Assembly (NCBI GenBank): GCA_023055505.1
Contig: JALIRH010000004.1
Location: forward strand, 50,039,115-50,103,114
Direction of reading: 5' to 3'
Source: Callipepla californica brunnescens
Lineage: Eukaryota; Chordata; Aves; Galliformes; Odontophoridae
DNA length: 64,000 nt
Below, piece by piece: positions 1-12,771 of this stretch (within the stretch, counting starts at the first letter, position 1; each line of letters opens with the position of its first letter). The translations under genes and the position numbers were made by a program. The notes beneath the pieces were generated by a model. The model was not told where the DNA came from. It made no database searches and was given only the letters and a program-made list of their open reading frames with translations.

Positions 1-2095
1 CCTCGGAAACCTTGCCAGCCTGAGCACCTGCTTTTGCACAGAATTCCATCTGGCAAGCTTTCTTCTGCTTTACTATTTTGCCTTTGGAAGGGATGCACTC
101 CACCGTGCAGCACATGACAATAAGAGAGCCGAGCAGCGTGGGCAGGAGCTGTGTTGCTCGGGAATTTAAGAATGGCCTGGTTTCAATCTGACTATGGACA
201 GAGATACTGAAGATATTCAAATAAATGGAAAGACAATTTTTCTTCCTGTTTCACGTAACGACAAGTCAGGGCAGTCAGTTGAAACAAGGTACAAAGAACA
301 TTTATTCACATTTGTTAGCTTGTTTGTCTCCCAGTGGAAAAAGAAGAATAAAAATCAACATATCTTCATGAATTACTTCAATTTCTATTACCCCACAGGA
401 GGAAAACAACCTACAGGAGATTACTGATGCAAGCATATTTTGTCAGCCTCGCCTCATCTGCAGCTGAGGTTGGAAATGTTTTGTATTCACTCTTAAGCCA
501 CTCAGAATGGGAAGCTCTAGAGCAAATTTCAGACCGGTGTGTGGCTGTGAATGCAGCAGTACTGCCAGTGCTTCCACCCAGCATTAAGTACTGCACACTT
601 TTAGGCTCAAAGGTTGACTTCAGAAAGATGGAAGCTGACACGTGGTGACAAGGACTTGGGGAGAGAAAACAAAAGAGGTCCCAGGGCACGCTTGGGGAAG
701 AGCGTGGGATGTAGCACAAGCACAGGCTCACAGATAGCAGCTGTACAACTAAAAGATACTATACTTCAAAACGTTTCACTCTTACCTGGTTTCTGATGTC
801 CTTCCTGGTGGAGGAGCACAGGCAGGTACTCAAACTCGTGGTGGCATCTCAGCAGGGTTGCATCCCAAGCAGGACCACCCACTTCATAGATCAGGCTAAG
901 CTGTAAGGGCAGGCAAACATGGTTGTAGGGGCAGCTGAGCCACACCCAGGGCTGACCACCTGTTTTGGGGCAGCAAATCTGATGATTAACAACAGCAAGA
1001 CCTGCTGGGCAAGCAAAGGGATAGAGGGAAGGGTCTGAAAGGAGTTAGGTAAGGTCGTGCAGCCTGCAGCCACCTGGAAGAGAGTGACAGCACCTGGAAA
1101 GGAGGGGATAACAAATAGGACTTGGGAGAGATTAACCCTTCTAATCTTTTTCATAGGATTAACTTCATTTAAGTGTGCTTGCCAGAGTTTGGTATAAGTC
1201 AGAAATGACCATGGAGAATTACTGCTCATTGTGGTGGAGCTGTTAATGGGACTGGGAGCATTGTGTATGCCTTGCTGCAGCTGGGGGGGAGCTGCTGTGG
1301 GTCAGCACAGGCACTTCTCCATCCCAAAGGGCTTTTTTAAACACGTGAAAGAAACACTGAGGCATGGAAAGGCACAAAAGAGTAAGGGAAGTCCAAATGA
1401 TCCTTTTCTAGTTGCAGGAGAAATCTCAGCAAGTCCATGGGGGGAAGAAATCGCAAAAGGAAAGAAAATAGTTCTTTGAAATATCTGACAACTTAGATAC
1501 AATGCATAAAGAGCTCTAAATCATGAATACATTTATAGAAAATGTCTGATGTATACTGCTGCCTTGAACTAATTTCCTTTAATTGCTTGGAGAATTGTAG
1601 ATTCCTAGCAGACACACAAAGGATTTAACAGCACTGTGCCACACAGGCACAAGTCTACAATACAACGTCTCTGCTCTGATTCATGATTTGGATGAAGTTC
1701 TAGGCTTCCAGAAAACCTTTTGTTTTTTAAATTAAAAAGTGTTCTGTCACTCTAAATCACTTTTCTATGTGTTTTCATCTTGAAAACAGCAAGTGGATGT
1801 GAACAAGTCCAAGCCTATTTCTGTTTCGTAGTAATTCCCACATGTACAAGGCTTGCAAGGGACCAACCAGAAAACACACTGGTGTGCAGGAGACCTGAAG
1901 AAAAAAACTGGACAGCTTTGGGTGAGCAGGCAGAGCTTTCATTTGAGATTATAACAGAGCTGGCACAAAGAGATCCAGCCACGAGGTGACATGACTGTGG
2001 GTGTCCTTATTTTCACTTGAGTCAGAAAAGAACAACTAGTGAGGTATGTAAAGAAGGATCCGAAACAAGAAATTGTAATTCTTGACTGACCATCT
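1..2095. other. Anonymous non-coding sequence
   Basis: No gene, RNA gene or interspersed repeat is recognised here. Open frames on both strands reach at most about 110 codons (for example 891-1229 on the - strand) and look like chance: their translations show no family motif and they overlap frames in other phases. Base use is ordinary for avian intergenic DNA, with few CpG dinucleotides. Confidence 0.7.
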
Positions 2096-2193
2096 GAAAA
2101 GAAGGAAAGAAAGAGGGGAAGAAAGGAAGAAAGAGAATGAGAAAGAGGGAGAGACAGAATGAGAGAGAAGGGAGAGAGGAAAGAAGGGAAAAG
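2096..2193 (+). repeat. Polypurine (GA-rich) tract, about 98 nt
   Basis: The + strand is almost pure A/G over this stretch, broken by only three pyrimidines (near 2139, 2155 and 2160). It is made of irregular GAAA, GGAA and GAGAG units rather than one clean repeat, so it is an imperfect purine-rich low-complexity tract. The two short frames read on the complement give Ser/Phe/Leu-rich strings that simply reflect this composition and are not genes. Long polypurine tracts can form triplex (H-DNA) structures; that applies here only as inference. Confidence 0.9.
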
Positions 2194-3608
2194 CTGTTGC
2201 CTTCAAAAGACAATGCACTCAAAGCATACAGAGAGAAAATGAGACTTTTGCAAAGACATAATAGGGGATTTTCAGTCTGGTGATGAACAAGGGGTCAGAG
2301 CCCAAAGCTCTGCTCTGCCCTACGGCACAGCTGTGTGCTGAGGTGCTCAGGGATGCTTGGAGCCCAGCTGGGAAGTTTGGCTAGAAGTGAAGTCAGTAAC
2401 AAAGAGAAGCAATTCAAATTAGCAAGGCTTTGGGCTGTACGTGAGGGAAGCAGAACAAAGTGGCTCCAGGAGTGATGGATTGCTTGGAAAAGCGACTTCA
2501 AGGCTCTGCATGCACTTGTAATAAGCAAGCACAGCAAGAAACAATAAACATAATGAACAAAATCAAACAGAACTGAAATTAGGACTGCTTCATCCCTCCA
2601 AACAAGCTGCAGGACATCACAAGCTGGATCTAAGGGTGCTCCATGCAGAGCACCCAGCCAGGGTCTGAGCCACCTCCTCAGTGTGCCTGAGCTGCCATGC
2701 ATGGGAGCAGAGACCTCGAGTTGCTGCCCCTCAGCAGCAAGCCCAAAAAACACCACTAGTGGCTTTGCAGGTTTCTCATTTGCTGTTCCTCGCCTCGGAG
2801 TCCTTTATTCTTAGAAGAAAGGCTTTCTGCCTGAATTGCTTACTCTGCAATCAAAGCACGTGTGGAGTATATTCCTCTCCCTTTCCTCCACAGATTTATT
2901 GGACCGCATTTCTTCTTTATTTGAAAGTTCATTTTTCATGGCAGGTGCAGCACGTGCAAGGCAGCTCTGTCAGTTTGCAGCCAGAGGCTCAGGGGAATGA
3001 TGATGGGCTCTGCAGCCATGTGGGATTCTTGGACTGCACTGGGGGCATGAGAACAACACAGGGTCTCACTCCAGTGGCTACAGGGTCCTGGACAAGGCTC
3101 TGCAAAGCCACCAGGTGAGCTAACCAGGGACCATGGTTGGGAAGACTTTGTCCTTCTGCCACAGCAGCGTCCATTATCAAAATCCAGTGAGTTCCTTGCA
3201 TGAAGTCACTCCACTCATTCCAGAAGTAACCAGAGCACAGGGATAGAAAATGGAGCTGTATTGTAAATGCAGAGGTTGGTTGAAAACCAGCCTGTCTAGC
3301 ATGTAATTTAGAGAAAATGAGACTGGATTTGTGGCTTATAGGAAGAAAAAGATGTGTGAGTTTGCTCGTACTGGTCCACAGTAATAGTTTAAAGCCTCCG
3401 TGCATATAAACCTGCATAGCTGAATGAACTAAGACTATATGGGACATTTTCGTGTGCTGTTTTTGTCCCAGTGCGGAGCACAAGGAACCTCAGCCAAGCC
3501 AGGAGCTCGCTGCTGCAGCTGCCAAGGTCAGAAATGGATTTTGAATGAAACCTCCTGAAATTCTACTGCTGAGTGTAAAATAGAATGAATTCATACTCAC
3601 AAAGGAGG
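2194..3608. other. Anonymous non-coding sequence
   Basis: The longest open frame is on the - strand at 2989-3483 (164 codons), with another - strand frame of 153 codons at 2295-2756. Neither translation shows a domain, signal peptide or repeat that I recognise, and both are overlapped by + strand frames of similar length. I treat them as chance openings. No interspersed repeat is recognised. Confidence 0.65.
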
Positions 3609-3622
3609 AAAAAAAAAAAAAA
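3609..3622 (+). repeat. Poly(A) run, A14
   Basis: This is a pure run of 14 adenines. No retroposed cDNA-like sequence or flanking target-site duplication was recognised next to it, so it is listed as simple low-complexity sequence, not as the tail of a processed pseudogene. Confidence 0.85.
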
Positions 3623-5030
3623 GTAGTTCATTTGTGGCACATTTTTCTTACTTATTGGATGAAATGCTGATTCCAGAAACCAGAGGTAAAACTGCAGACA
3701 GCAGGTTGGTCAGTATTTGATCTGTAACCGCTTATTAGATTATTTGTAACCTCTATTTTCCATTCATTTAATAAACTCAAATGGACAGTTCAAAATTGAT
3801 TACGTACTTTAGTCATAATACACACTAACTTCAACGAGCCATTGGATTTGGGCTTCTTTGCCACGTTATTTTCCCCTGTGTCACAGTGACTCATATTAAG
3901 ATAGGAAATAGTGTGGACAAGCTGACAGAGACACATTTAATTTCCTACACTACACATACTGTAAAGCAAAGCAAACTTACAGAATGTTGGCATTTTCAAG
4001 CTGAATGTCCCAATACTGTCTACCAAGATTTCTCTCTGTCTGGGTTTTAACTGACTCAGTTAATTGTAGTTGCAGCTCACTGCATACATTTATGGAGGTC
4101 ACCTGGATGGAAAGTGGAGCACAGGCTGCAGGGCTGCCGGGGTGCACAGGATCAGTGTCATGAGCACAGTATCATGAGCAGAACATCTGAAAGGAATTAA
4201 TCTTGATGGGTGCTCATTTAGTAGATCAAATGTACAGCTTGGCCTCTCCAGCACTGAACAGTCTTGTTTTGGAGCTCCCTGTACATTTTTTTCAAAGTAT
4301 AATGGTACACTCAAAGGAAGAAGGATGCAGTGATGGAAGTGGTACTGTGTGTGTTCATACAACCAACATTAAACTCCTGGATTTTGCTCTTCTCCCCCAA
4401 CACTGGACTGTGGTCCCACGCAGCCTCCCAGGCTGTAATGAGGGTCAGGAAGAACAGCACAAGACCTTTCTCTGTTCTCTTCAAAGGTGTAACAAGGCAA
4501 AAGTTGTTTGGGTTTTGTTGGGCCCCCTACGTTGGCAAAGAAAAGTGTTTTGTTTTTTTTCCCCACGGGAAATCTGTTAACGAACATAAAAAGAAGTCAT
4601 TATAATGAGCTTTTCTTTAGACCTTGTTCTGATTGTTTAAGACTGACGAATTTTCCCTTACACATTATTCCCCTTTACTCCCATGCAGCTAATACTCTAC
4701 TTAACAAAGCTGATACATAAACTACTTTGAATGGCTTTTCAGCTGTTAACACTGAGAACAACTTAATTAGGCATGGTGAATTCAAACGACCTTGTGGATC
4801 TTGTAATGCCTTCTGGAAGGCTTTTGCCATCCTGCAGCAGCCACGTGCTCTCAATGCTCCTTTTTCTTTCACCTTTAATAGCCATGAATATAATTTAATA
4901 TAGAGTAGCTATGTAATAATCTAAGTGTAGGCTGTGACTTGTTCAGTGCAGTGAGGTGATTATGCCTCGGACTGTAAGACTTTTTTAATGTAAATTTATG
5001 ATTTAATTAAGAGATGTGGAAGGAGGAGAG
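3623..5030. other. Anonymous non-coding sequence
   Basis: AT-rich sequence with overlapping short frames around 4200-4600 on both strands. None has recognisable protein content. No repeat family is recognised. Confidence 0.65.
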
Positions 5031-5053
5031 AAAAAAAAAAAAAAAGAAAAAAA
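5031..5053 (+). repeat. Poly(A) run, A15-G-A7
   Basis: A run of 15 adenines is followed by G and seven more adenines. A GA-rich stretch (aaggaggagag) lies just upstream. No cDNA-like body is recognised upstream, so this is annotated as low complexity only. Confidence 0.85.
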
Positions 5054-6335
5054 CAGCAATATGGCAGAACAAGATATGCACATCCACACCTCCAAGCAAA
5101 GATGATCTGTGTGCATCTCCTGACACAGACATGCCTTACCAATCTGTGGTTCAGCAACCAAAATTAGCACTGAAGACCTAAAAAACCACATTCTGGGAGG
5201 AGAACAGGTTGAGGGATGTGTGGTCTCACAGGGAGAAAGCTCCCAGTGTACCTGGGACACTGACACCACAGTGACATGCCTAAGGACTGAGGTTTTCCAG
5301 CTGGATCATCTCTGGCCATTGGGCGGCCAGAGGAAGAAAGATTTCCTGACATTATCTCAGAGATCACAAATGGGCAAGTCATTTCTGATTTTGTTAGATT
5401 CCTATACAGTGAATTTAAATAAAGGTAGAGAAGAAGAAGAATTAATCGCATAGTGGCAGTCTATATTAATGAGTGGTCTTTAAACTCCAGGTCAGCGCTG
5501 GTTTTGGGAAGGGGAGAACTCTTTCCTCTCCCTTGGGATCCTTTCCCAAGTCCCTGCATGTAGCACTTCCACCACCAATTGTGCTGATCTGTGTGTATCC
5601 TGCAATATCCCTCTTGCTAACCATGGTGATCAGACTAACTTTTGTGGAAATTACGTGTTACAACATGACCCAAGCAGTGTTCATTTCTAAAAGAACTCCA
5701 GAGCCCTTGTCTTGGCTGGACTGCTTCACTGCAACTCTTGGACCATGTCTCCAGTTCAAAATTTCAGTCCTGTCTTCAACGTGTTTGCAGTTCTTCACAG
5801 CTGCAATCCACACGTGGGATAGGTGAGCTCTTTATTCCAACATGCATGTTCTTAAATACTGAATAGAACTGAAACCGTGACTAAGTCATGGCTGAGTTCC
5901 TTTGAGAAGTCCTCTGAGCTTGACAGCAAGACACTGGTAAAACACTCAGACCAGCTCTGTGCTTACCATAGAGTAGTTTCTTATAACCCTTCTTTTTCAG
6001 TTTCTGAAAACACCTCATAAAGGCAGCATCAGACACCTCACAAAACACAGTCAGTTCAAGAGCAAAAACATAACATGGACATCTGCTTTCATGTACTGTA
6101 AGACTACCAGTTGAAAATGGGACATGGAACAAACAGGACACCTGAAAGGATACAATTTCATCAAATGTTATTTCTTTTTCTAGACAACAGTTCCCTTTAT
6201 TGCTGTTCTGCTTCCTTGTCCTGGCAGCTGTTTTTCTCCCTTACTCCTCACATAGGAAAGTCACTGTCCTGTCCTTTAGAATCCATGCAGGAGGCACCTA
6301 AAGGGTCTCACCTGGAGCTCACTCCAGGACCACAC
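5054..6335. other. Anonymous non-coding sequence
   Basis: No gene or repeat is recognised. Open frames here (up to 117 codons, at 5473-5826 +) lack recognisable motifs. The frame that starts at 6111 on the + strand runs into the CR1 copy that follows, and only its end has repeat-derived protein content. Confidence 0.6.
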
Positions 6336-6512
6336 CAGAACAGGTTGCCCAGAGAGGCTGTGGATGCCCCATCCCTGGAGCCACTCAATTCAAGGATGGA
6401 TGCAGCTCTGGGCAGCCTGCTCCAGTGGCTGGTGACCCTGCCCATGGCAGGGGAGTTAAAACCAGATGATCTTTGAGATCTATTTCAACCCAGGCATTCT
6501 ATGATTCTGTGA
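6336..6512 (+). mobile_element. CR1 LINE, 3' end fragment, + orientation
   Basis: This is a 5'-truncated copy of the chicken repeat 1 (CR1) non-LTR retrotransposon. It contains the characteristic string around 6342 (GGTTGCCCAGAGAGGCTGTGG) and ends in ATTCTATGATTCTGTGA at 6496-6512, the CR1 3' terminal repeat. In the + frame the part before the stop encodes a decayed CR1 polymerase C-terminus, including a recognisable NRLPREAVDAPSLE stretch beginning near 6338. CR1 inserts by target-primed reverse transcription and is usually 5'-truncated, as here. The exact 5' boundary is uncertain by some tens of bases. Confidence 0.93.
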
Positions 6513-7997
6513 CCCCCCAAGTGCTGACTGCAGGTCGTGGGCACCAGCGCACAGGGGATGTTGGAGTGTCACTGCTGTTTTATCAGTTATATCTGTCTGC
6601 AAGAAAGATGAACACATGTAACTGTCTGCCTTACACTGCTGCTTAAAGTGCTTTCCTCTCCATGTATCCAACATGCTAATTCCTGCTCCAGATTCTGGTG
6701 CAACTCATTTGAATTCACTTTTTCTCTGCAGTGTACTTCCTACCTGTGGTATGAGTGCAGAAATGATGACTAAGCTGAGGATTCAGCAGATGCCTCTGAA
6801 GTTAAAAAAATCAGGAAGAAAAAAAAAAAGTCATTTGAAATCGTGGGCTGATGTGACAGGACAAAATCTGAAATGCTGGATTCTAGTGTGTAAAATAGGT
6901 CCACAATATAAATCATGACAAAGCAATTAGTCGTGTTTCTAGTATGAAATGCAGTTTGTGGCATATTGAAATTCTGACAAGCTCCATCTGCTTAAGCTAT
7001 GCTTACTTATAATCTAATTACACAAGGTATCCATGCCTGAGTCATTAACAGCATTATGAATAATGTAATTCATTAGCAGTGGCCTACATGTGCTGTTTGT
7101 TTCTTTTTGTCCCTGAGATATATATCAGTTACTTACAAAGATTTATATTCTGACAGCCTCCATCTGGGTTATTCTAATACAATTTTCCAGGACATATTTG
7201 TTCTATTTCAGTGAGTAAGGCATGCTGCAATATTTCTCTGAGGTATGGGAACAGCTTTATATGTGCTTAGACAGATGTGTAGTTCCACAGTGTTAGTAAA
7301 GTTGCATTTTCTCCAAATAAAACGGCCTTTTTACAACCACAAGCAATATTCTGCTGGATTCTTGTTGGTAGGGTTTCAGTCAATATTTTGACTTTTTTTT
7401 CTTGAGTTGGGATGGTAGCGTTGCAGATAGGCAGCAATAGAACTGAAGAAAAAAATTGTTGTTTTAATCTAGACAGGCAGTGTTGAAAAATAGAAAAAAA
7501 AATCCTTAAAATAATTTCAAGCAAAACATTTGGATAAAACTCATAAACAAATTCAGTATTTTCAAGAAAAAAGTGTACATAGATCAAAGCATTTCCACTC
7601 CTGGTAGCATTCTGTTTTTATGGTAGGCATTTCTTTTCAGAGTTATCTCTTCAAATAATGTTAACATTAAGACATCAAGGCCTTCTATGGGAGTAGGGCA
7701 GCACTTAACTGAATAGTTGTGTGGGACAGCAGCTAATTAAAATGCAGTTGTGTTGTTGAGGTGTGTTCTAATACAGATGTAACTTACAACATTCAGAATT
7801 TGGAATATGTCAACCTTCATCCAAGAAGATGGTTTTAGTCACTTGAGATAAGGAAACAGATGTTTTCCCAGCAAGTTTTGCTACATATTTGCTCCATGTT
7901 CTGCTCTTACCAAACCATTTATGTTGGCTGTGCTCAAGGGCAGGATGCTGAGGCTGGTGAGGCAGTGGTCTGAACTGACTCAGCCAAGGACAGTTTT
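6513..7997. other. Anonymous sequence with an AT-rich block near 7.0 kb
   Basis: No gene or repeat family is recognised. Within it, about 7000-7130 is AT-rich with repeated ATTA/TAAT cores (for example TAATCTAATTA near 7011 and ATGTAATTCATTAG near 7065). This composition resembles vertebrate conserved regulatory DNA, but without alignment it is only a candidate. A - strand frame at 7267-7587 (106 codons) shows no motif. Confidence 0.55.
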
Positions 7998-8095
7998 CAT
8001 AGAATCATAGACTCACAGAATCATAGGGGTTGGAGGGGACCTCAGGAGACCATCAAGTCCAATCCCCCTGCCAAAGCAGGTTCCCTACACCAGAT
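7998..8095 (-). mobile_element. CR1 LINE, 3' end fragment, - orientation
   Basis: On the + strand this begins with CATAGAATCATAGACTCACA and continues with GGGGTTGGAGGGGACCTCAG and a CAAGTCCAATCCCCCTGCC-like segment. That is the complement of the CR1 3' untranslated end, so the element reads on the - strand. Only about 100 bp survive. The match ends near CCCTACACCAG, after which the sequence becomes unrelated AT-rich DNA. The form 'GCCAAAGCAGGTTCCCTACA' indicates a different CR1 subfamily from the copies at 50.4 kb and 58.6 kb. Confidence 0.93.
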
Positions 8096-10241
8096 TTTAC
8101 ATATATAATCAGATGCTCCTCTCTACTGCTATTTAGAAACCAGATTATGAGCAAACAACACATTTTCTAGTGTTATGATTCAATCGTTGTATACAGAGTG
8201 CAACCCACACCAGGCAGAAATGGGCATTGGTGATTCCTTCCATCCCTCTTAATGGTGCTGTGATTGAAGAATATATATTTTATCCATATGTGTGGAACAC
8301 ACCAAATAAACTCTTGCAGCCCACAGGTCTATTCTTTTGAAAGCCAATGCTGTTAGATGCAGAAGAGCCCCCATGACATCAACTCGCTGTTGGCACAGAG
8401 AGGAAGAAGTTGCACAAAGATTGGGTTTTTGGTCTAGCCTTTTAAGGGTGGAAAGAAGACTTGGCAAAGAAGATACCAGAGTTGAAGCTGGAGAGTTCTC
8501 TCTTGCACATAGAACCCATCTCAGTTCCTGCAGCTTGTGAAGAGGGGAACGCTGCGGTATCTTAAATTCAACTTTTGCCTGATCAGGTGTAGCATATTTT
8601 GCTCACCATTAGGATAATTTTTCAAGAATGGTGGTCCAAAGAGATAAAATAGCTGGCAGCTGGTACTCTTACAGTCTCTACTACAAACATGCTCCATATT
8701 CTTCACAGACTCTCAAGCCACTTTATGTAGGGACAGAAGAACACACGAATAGTCCCATAAATTGTCCCTGAAGTTCCCTGTTTTGAGAAGAGCTATTAGA
8801 ATTGCAAAAGCAGAGTGGATCTCTCAGATCCTCATCAGCGTACAATCTCAAGCAATTTCATGCCTATTAATCTGTGGATGTACTTATTAACTTCCAGGGG
8901 AGGTCCCAGGCTGGAGTAGAGTCCATCTGGGATCAATGCAAGAGGTGATGCTGCTTCTCAATGGTTTCAGATGGAAATTTTTCTTTTTCTAGAAAATCCT
9001 ACACATTAGAATTGTTGTGGAGTTACAGAGTAAAAAAATAGGTCTGAATTGTCACAAATCATCTATTTAATATGTAAATGCAGCACTGTTCCTCAATAAC
9101 ATTTAAGCAGTTTTACAGTTAGAGCCTGAAATAGGAGGACCCTATGGGGGAAACAGAGCAAGTACCTGAGCTTTCTGGGACCTCACCTGATGGATAGCAG
9201 CTATTTGAACCCACACCTCTCAATTATTCTAAGTCAAGTGTGCTGGCTGATCTGATGGTTTTGGTGCATTCACCTAATGAACACAACATATGCACAGATA
9301 TTCATCCAAGAACATTTCATGAGTACGTGCTTTGAGAAGCAATGGAGAGAATGCAATAAATATGGTAACTAGCAGGTGATGAGGAATCCGATGAAAATAA
9401 ATTCAATACAACTATGAAGACTAAATGAATGTCTTAGTACATATATAAATCTTCTGCTCTTTATTAAGTCCTGCAAAGATTTATTAAATTTCGTATGGCT
9501 TAAGAAATACAAAAGAACTGTAATAAAAAAAGAGAGGGGAGATTGCATATAATTCACATTTTAATAATGGTCAAATGGGTTGATTATATCTTTTCTGATA
9601 TGATGGATATTACAGAATATTATACAAACTAATATTTGTGGAAAATTTATGCAACTCATAGATGTTCAGGTTGTTCAACCTTAGGTTATAAAAGTAAATC
9701 ATTTCAGAGCTTTAAATATCTTTGGCATCAAGGTTTCTACTTAAAAGCATATGATTTCAGTATTATTTTTATCAGAATCTCTTGCTCTATGTGGAACATA
9801 AATTTAATTTATATGAATGAATTCTTATGAGCAGGGTAAAGTTTTTATTTCTTCCCATACAGTGTAAGCGTAACTCTGCCATTTTTATTCCCAGAGTGCT
9901 ACCCAAGGTTGGGACCAGTTGTGAGCACTTGGCATCTAATAAAGAGATATGTGCAATGAGGGCTTCTGCCTAAGCAAGAGAAGGTGAGGTTGACTGCATG
10001 GCCCCGTGAGAGAGGCCAAGGCAGTACACAGAAGATCGAGCCATGATGACCCCTTCCAAGTCATTAGAGTCACAAAAAATAAGCCTGAATGGACAAAAGA
10101 AAACCAAAACCAAAACAAATGAACAAACAAACAAAAAGTCCAACCAAACAGAACAGGAAGGAAAAATGGCTACCTGATAATAGCTCATCAAACTGGATGA
10201 AAGCTTTTATAGATGTTATTGTTGCTAACTGTTTTGTCAGG
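8096..10241. other. Anonymous AT-rich non-coding sequence
   Basis: No gene, RNA gene or repeat family is recognised. 9330-9830 is particularly AT-rich. All open frames are 73 codons or shorter and show no recognisable protein content. Confidence 0.65.
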
Positions 10242-10265
10242 AATAAATAAATAAATAAATAAAAA
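10242..10265 (+). repeat. (AAAT)n microsatellite
   Basis: About five tandem AAAT units end in an A run. This is a simple sequence repeat, likely to vary in length between individuals (inference from repeat class). Confidence 0.92.
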
Positions 10266-12676
10266 GCCAGATTCTGCCTTCAGATGTGAGAAAAGTGGGC
10301 ACACTGCTTCATTTGGTCCCTTCTATTCTGTCATATGTGCAGTCTTAGCCAGGAGGTTTGAGAAAACTCGACAGAGATTGCAGAGAGAGAGCAGGTCACT
10401 GTGCATGGCGTTTTTTGGCTGGAGAGTAGGACCACACTTACCACCCAGCATGCCAGGCTGGGTCAGGAAAACATGTTGACAATTTAAAACCTTGATTTAC
10501 ATCATGGTTTGGGATAAAAATAAAGTTGCTAACATTTTCTAGTAACAAGGAAGTTAACATGATGACTGTGGGACCTCTAAACAAGCGAGGGAAAGACAAC
10601 TGATTAATTGAAAGAAGGATGATGAAGCAGTTGGAAAGTGAAGATACAGTGTTTGAAATAGCGTTTCCATTGAAAATACAATGCGAAATTTCTTTATCCA
10701 AGAACACGTGACAAGGAAGCTTAGACTGAAGACTCTGAGGAATCAAAAAAAAACATAAATTCAAGAACAGCAAAGCCACAGGAGTAGGAATGTTAAGGGT
10801 TCTGAAAGAAATAAACTATAATATAATTGTAAATAAAGACGCATTTCTTTGCTCTGGTGAAGTATGATACACAAGAGGACTACAGTACTAAGTTCTTTAA
10901 AGAAATAAAATGAAATGTGTTACGAACATTAGTGTATTACACTAATACCACTGAATGAAGATTGCAGAATTATCTCTGTCCAGCACAGATAACTCTACGT
11001 ACATTGGTTGTTTCAACACTTGAGAAAACAGAGTTATGGAATCTATCCTGTATATTCCCTGTTAGATCTGAATGTCATTTATGTTCCTTTCCTTCTCAGA
11101 AAAAATGTGAGAAATACAAAATCCCAGAGTAGGTCACTACTTCTCTGCAATATTGATGGATATTTCCAAATAAGACTTCTAGATCTGAGTATATTTAAAT
11201 ATATGTTTGGCAACTTGTGTAAAAAAACAGCAAAATGCATCATGTAATATTATTGTGTAAGTGCTTAAGAGCACTTGTAATATATAATCACGTATGAAGA
11301 AACTGAAGAGTTGATTTAATAACTTCTTGAAAATTTTCTTCATTTTTTGTCATAAAGAGAGATTCTGAAGAAGAGTGTCTGGAGAACATGTCACACACGC
11401 ACACACAAGAAGTATAATAAGAATTCCGATATAATGAGGATAGCTTCTCTGTAGTGATGCCAGATCTGGGACCACTCCAGTGGGAACTGAGTTAATGTAA
11501 TCAACACATGAAGCATTTGAAGAGTTGGACTTTTTTTCCCCTGAATTTGCCAGGAAAGATGATAACTGCAACTTTGCACTCACAAATGGAGATGGGGATG
11601 AAGTCCCATTGCCTACTTGGCTGGATGGACTAATTCAGGAAAGAAAAGACAAACCTTGTATGAATAGCTGCCAAAGCTTGTGGGAGTAGCTGAGAAAAAT
11701 GCTTGTGAGAAAGTGATTCGGCTCATTGCAAAATCTTCTTGAGCATTTGTGGAATAATGAGGATGGAAGTGATGTCAGAAGCCTGATGGACAGTTTTCAC
11801 TGGTACTTACAAAAAGCCTGGAGCTGGCTGGATTGCAGTCTCCTTGGCTCCAGCAGAGGCAGCAAGCAGCCACAGGTCCTTTGTCCACCCTGGCCACATA
11901 CTCAGGATACATGCTGGTTCTGCTTCGTATTTCTTCCTGTGATAGAATGGACTGTGATTAGTAAATTCATGAACCACTCTAAGTAGCAGAACTAATAATG
12001 ATTAAAGAGTTTGTGTGACACCTGTGCTATTATTATTAATGCCAACTGCTAATGAAATGCAGAGAAGACATAACACCATTGTACTCTTAGTGCTTATGAT
12101 CCCATATGAGCCTCAGAAGCTGCTTTTGCTTCATTGTTCTTCCATGCTTTGGCATAATTTACTTTTACAGTTGTCAATATTAATGTTTTCCTGGCCTCTA
12201 CCCTCCTCCACAGACATTATCTGAGGTTTGCCATGACAGCCAAATGTATTAGCTACATGGATTATCCTGCCTTCTTGATTAAAATCTGATGATTGAAAGT
12301 CTTTGCCCTGATAGATCTGGACAGAGTGGTGATTCTCTCCCTTCCCTATGGAAGGAAGGAAGCTTGCTAAATGCGCAACAGCTTTCCATGCCCTGTCTGA
12401 AAGCTGAATACCAGCCAGCTCCTGGGGCTCAGCCACTGCTAAGCTCTGGCTGCTGCTGTCCAAAATTCTTCCTGACAGTCCCGGCATTGCACTGTGCTGC
12501 CAGTGGTCGGCTACCCGGCAGGACCAGGACAGCTGGTGATAACAATTTGTTCAGCAAAACAAAACTAATCAACCATCTTTTTCCACTGGAGGGACAGAAC
12601 ACCAGCAATAGCATCATAGGATAGCAAACCCTTCATTGCTCTGGTGGAAGGGAAAGATATGTTTAGAAAACACAAA
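10266..12676. other. Anonymous non-coding sequence
   Basis: No gene or repeat family is recognised. The best open frames (12131-12487 - and 12289-12624 +, 111-118 codons) overlap each other on opposite strands and have no recognisable domain. A short CA-rich stretch (cacacacgcacacacaag) sits near 11391-11408. Confidence 0.62.
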
Positions 12677-12740
12677 CACAGAATCATTCAGGTTTGAAAA
12701 GAACACTTACTTCCCCAAGTTCAACCCCAGCCAATCTAAG
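12677..12740 (-). mobile_element. CR1 LINE remnant, 3' end, - orientation
   Basis: The + strand reads CACAGAATCATTCAGGTTTG followed by AAAAGAACACTTACTTCCCC and a CAAGTTCAACCCCAGCC segment. This is a degraded version of the CR1 3' end of the 'AGGTTGGAAAAGACC' type, in reverse orientation. It is short and diverged. A second, differently typed CR1 end begins about 30 bp downstream, so these are two separate insertions, or one inserted into the other. Confidence 0.75.
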
Positions 12741-12771
12741 AATGAGGTCTGGTCCACTCCAGGAGCAACAG

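Noticed and set aside
2295..2756. 153-codon open frame on the - strand
   Set aside because: No domain, signal peptide or family resemblance, and it partly overlaps other frames.
2989..3483. 164-codon open frame on the - strand
   Set aside because: Longest frame in the window, but with no recognisable domain or motif, overlapped by a 145-codon frame on the other strand, and close to the length expected by chance.
5031..5053. Poly(A) run as the tail of a processed pseudogene
   Set aside because: No cDNA-like body or flanking target-site duplication is visible. The same holds for the A runs near 3.6, 14.4, 15.7, 20.8 and 40.2 kb.
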